This document shows positions 63,421-64,000 of a stretch of 64,000 nucleotides of DNA, piece after piece; position 1 is the first letter of the stretch, and every line of letters starts with the position of its first letter. Position numbers and translations under genes: made by a program. Origin of the DNA: Gammaproteobacteria bacterium HGW-Gammaproteobacteria-1 (GTDB lineage Bacteria; Pseudomonadota; Gammaproteobacteria; Thiohalomonadales; Thiohalomonadaceae). The notes beneath the pieces are model-generated. The model worked only from the letters and a program-made list of their open reading frames with translations. It searched no databases and had not been told where the DNA came from. The stretch is taken from assembly GCA_002840095.1 (NCBI GenBank), contig PGZL01000008.1, positions 310,001 to 374,000 of the forward strand. Reading direction: 5' to 3'.

Positions 63421-64000
63421 ATGAAGGCGGAATTCTGGCTGGAGCGCTGGCAGCGCAAGGAAATCGGTTTCCATCAGGACGAAATCAACGTCCATCTGCA
63501 GGAGTACTGGAACGGGCTGCAACTGCCGGCGGGCGGCGAGGTGTTCGTGCCGCTGTGCGGCAAGAGCCGCGACATGCTGTGGCTGCGCGCCCAGGGCCAT
63601 CGCGTGCTCGGCGTCGAACTCAGCCCGCTGGCGGTGGAAGACTTCTTTCTGGAAAACGAACTGAAGCCGCAGGTGCGCAGCGCCGGTGCCTTCGACTGCT
63701 GGAGCTGCGACGGCGTATCGATTCTGTGCGGCGACTTCTTCGATCTGGAGGCCGCCGACCTGAAGGCCGTGGCCGGCGTTTACGATCGCGCCTCGCTGGT
63801 GGCGCTGCCGCAGGAGATGCGGCAGCGCTACGCGCAGCACCTGCAACGCATCCTGCCGGCGGGCACGCCGACGCTGCTGGTAAGCATGGACTACGCGCAG
63901 CAGGAGATGGGCGGACCGCCCTTTGCGGTGAGCGAGGCGGAGGTATCCAGTCTCTATGGCGCCCATTACGCCATCGAGCGGCTCTACACGCTGGACGTGC
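63421..64000 (+). CDS. tpm: Thiopurine S-methyltransferase (truncated by window end)
   Basis: FWLERWQRKEIGFHQDEINVHL, FVPLCGKSRDMLWL. Confidence 0.9.
   Translation, partial: MKAEFWLERWQRKEIGFHQDEINVHLQEYWNGLQLPAGGEVFVPLCGKSRDMLWLRAQGHRVLGVELSPLAVEDFFLENELKPQVRSAGAFDCWSCDGVSILCGDFFDLEAADLKAVAGVYDRASLVALPQEMRQRYAQHLQRILPAGTPTLLVSMDYAQQEMGGPPFAVSEAEVSSLYGAHYAIERLYTLDV

Overview
This is a high-GC chromosomal window, probably from a sulfur-oxidising gammaproteobacterium-like organism (inference). It opens with the 3' end of soxX and soxA. Main blocks: a DsrC-like protein plus an HPP membrane protein; a bufferin-type cluster (BufA-like precursor, DUF692/MNIO enzyme, DUF2063 partner); an FtsX-type ABC pair with tesA; a nosD-like gene; oxyR followed by rubrerythrin, rubredoxin and rubredoxin reductase, with a near-perfect OxyR site; a Spy/CpxP protein with a two-component system; a small AT-rich island with an integron-type gene cassette and a toxin-antitoxin pair; a minus-strand eight-gene operon (small membrane protein, ABC permease and ATPase, polytopic Cys/His-rich membrane protein, TlpA, DsbD_2-like protein, two NosL-like proteins) with an FNR-type class II promoter; a rubrerythrin / Fe-S protein / EncFtn-like ferritin / DUF3501 cluster; yceI between two heptanucleotide tandem arrays; tmcA; metA; and a ~11 kb sulfur/redox module at 49.2-60.3 kb. 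That module has TusA-like proteins, YeeE/YedE, DsrE-like proteins, a rhodanese lipoprotein, a penta-heme lipoprotein, a tri-heme cytochrome, a porin, and a histidine kinase plus NtrC-type regulator, with at least three sigma-54 (-24/-12) promoter matches. It is the best candidate for an undescribed system. Intergenic regions also carry several families of dispersed long inverted repeats. All calls come from reading the sequence and ORF translations; no database searches or computations were run.
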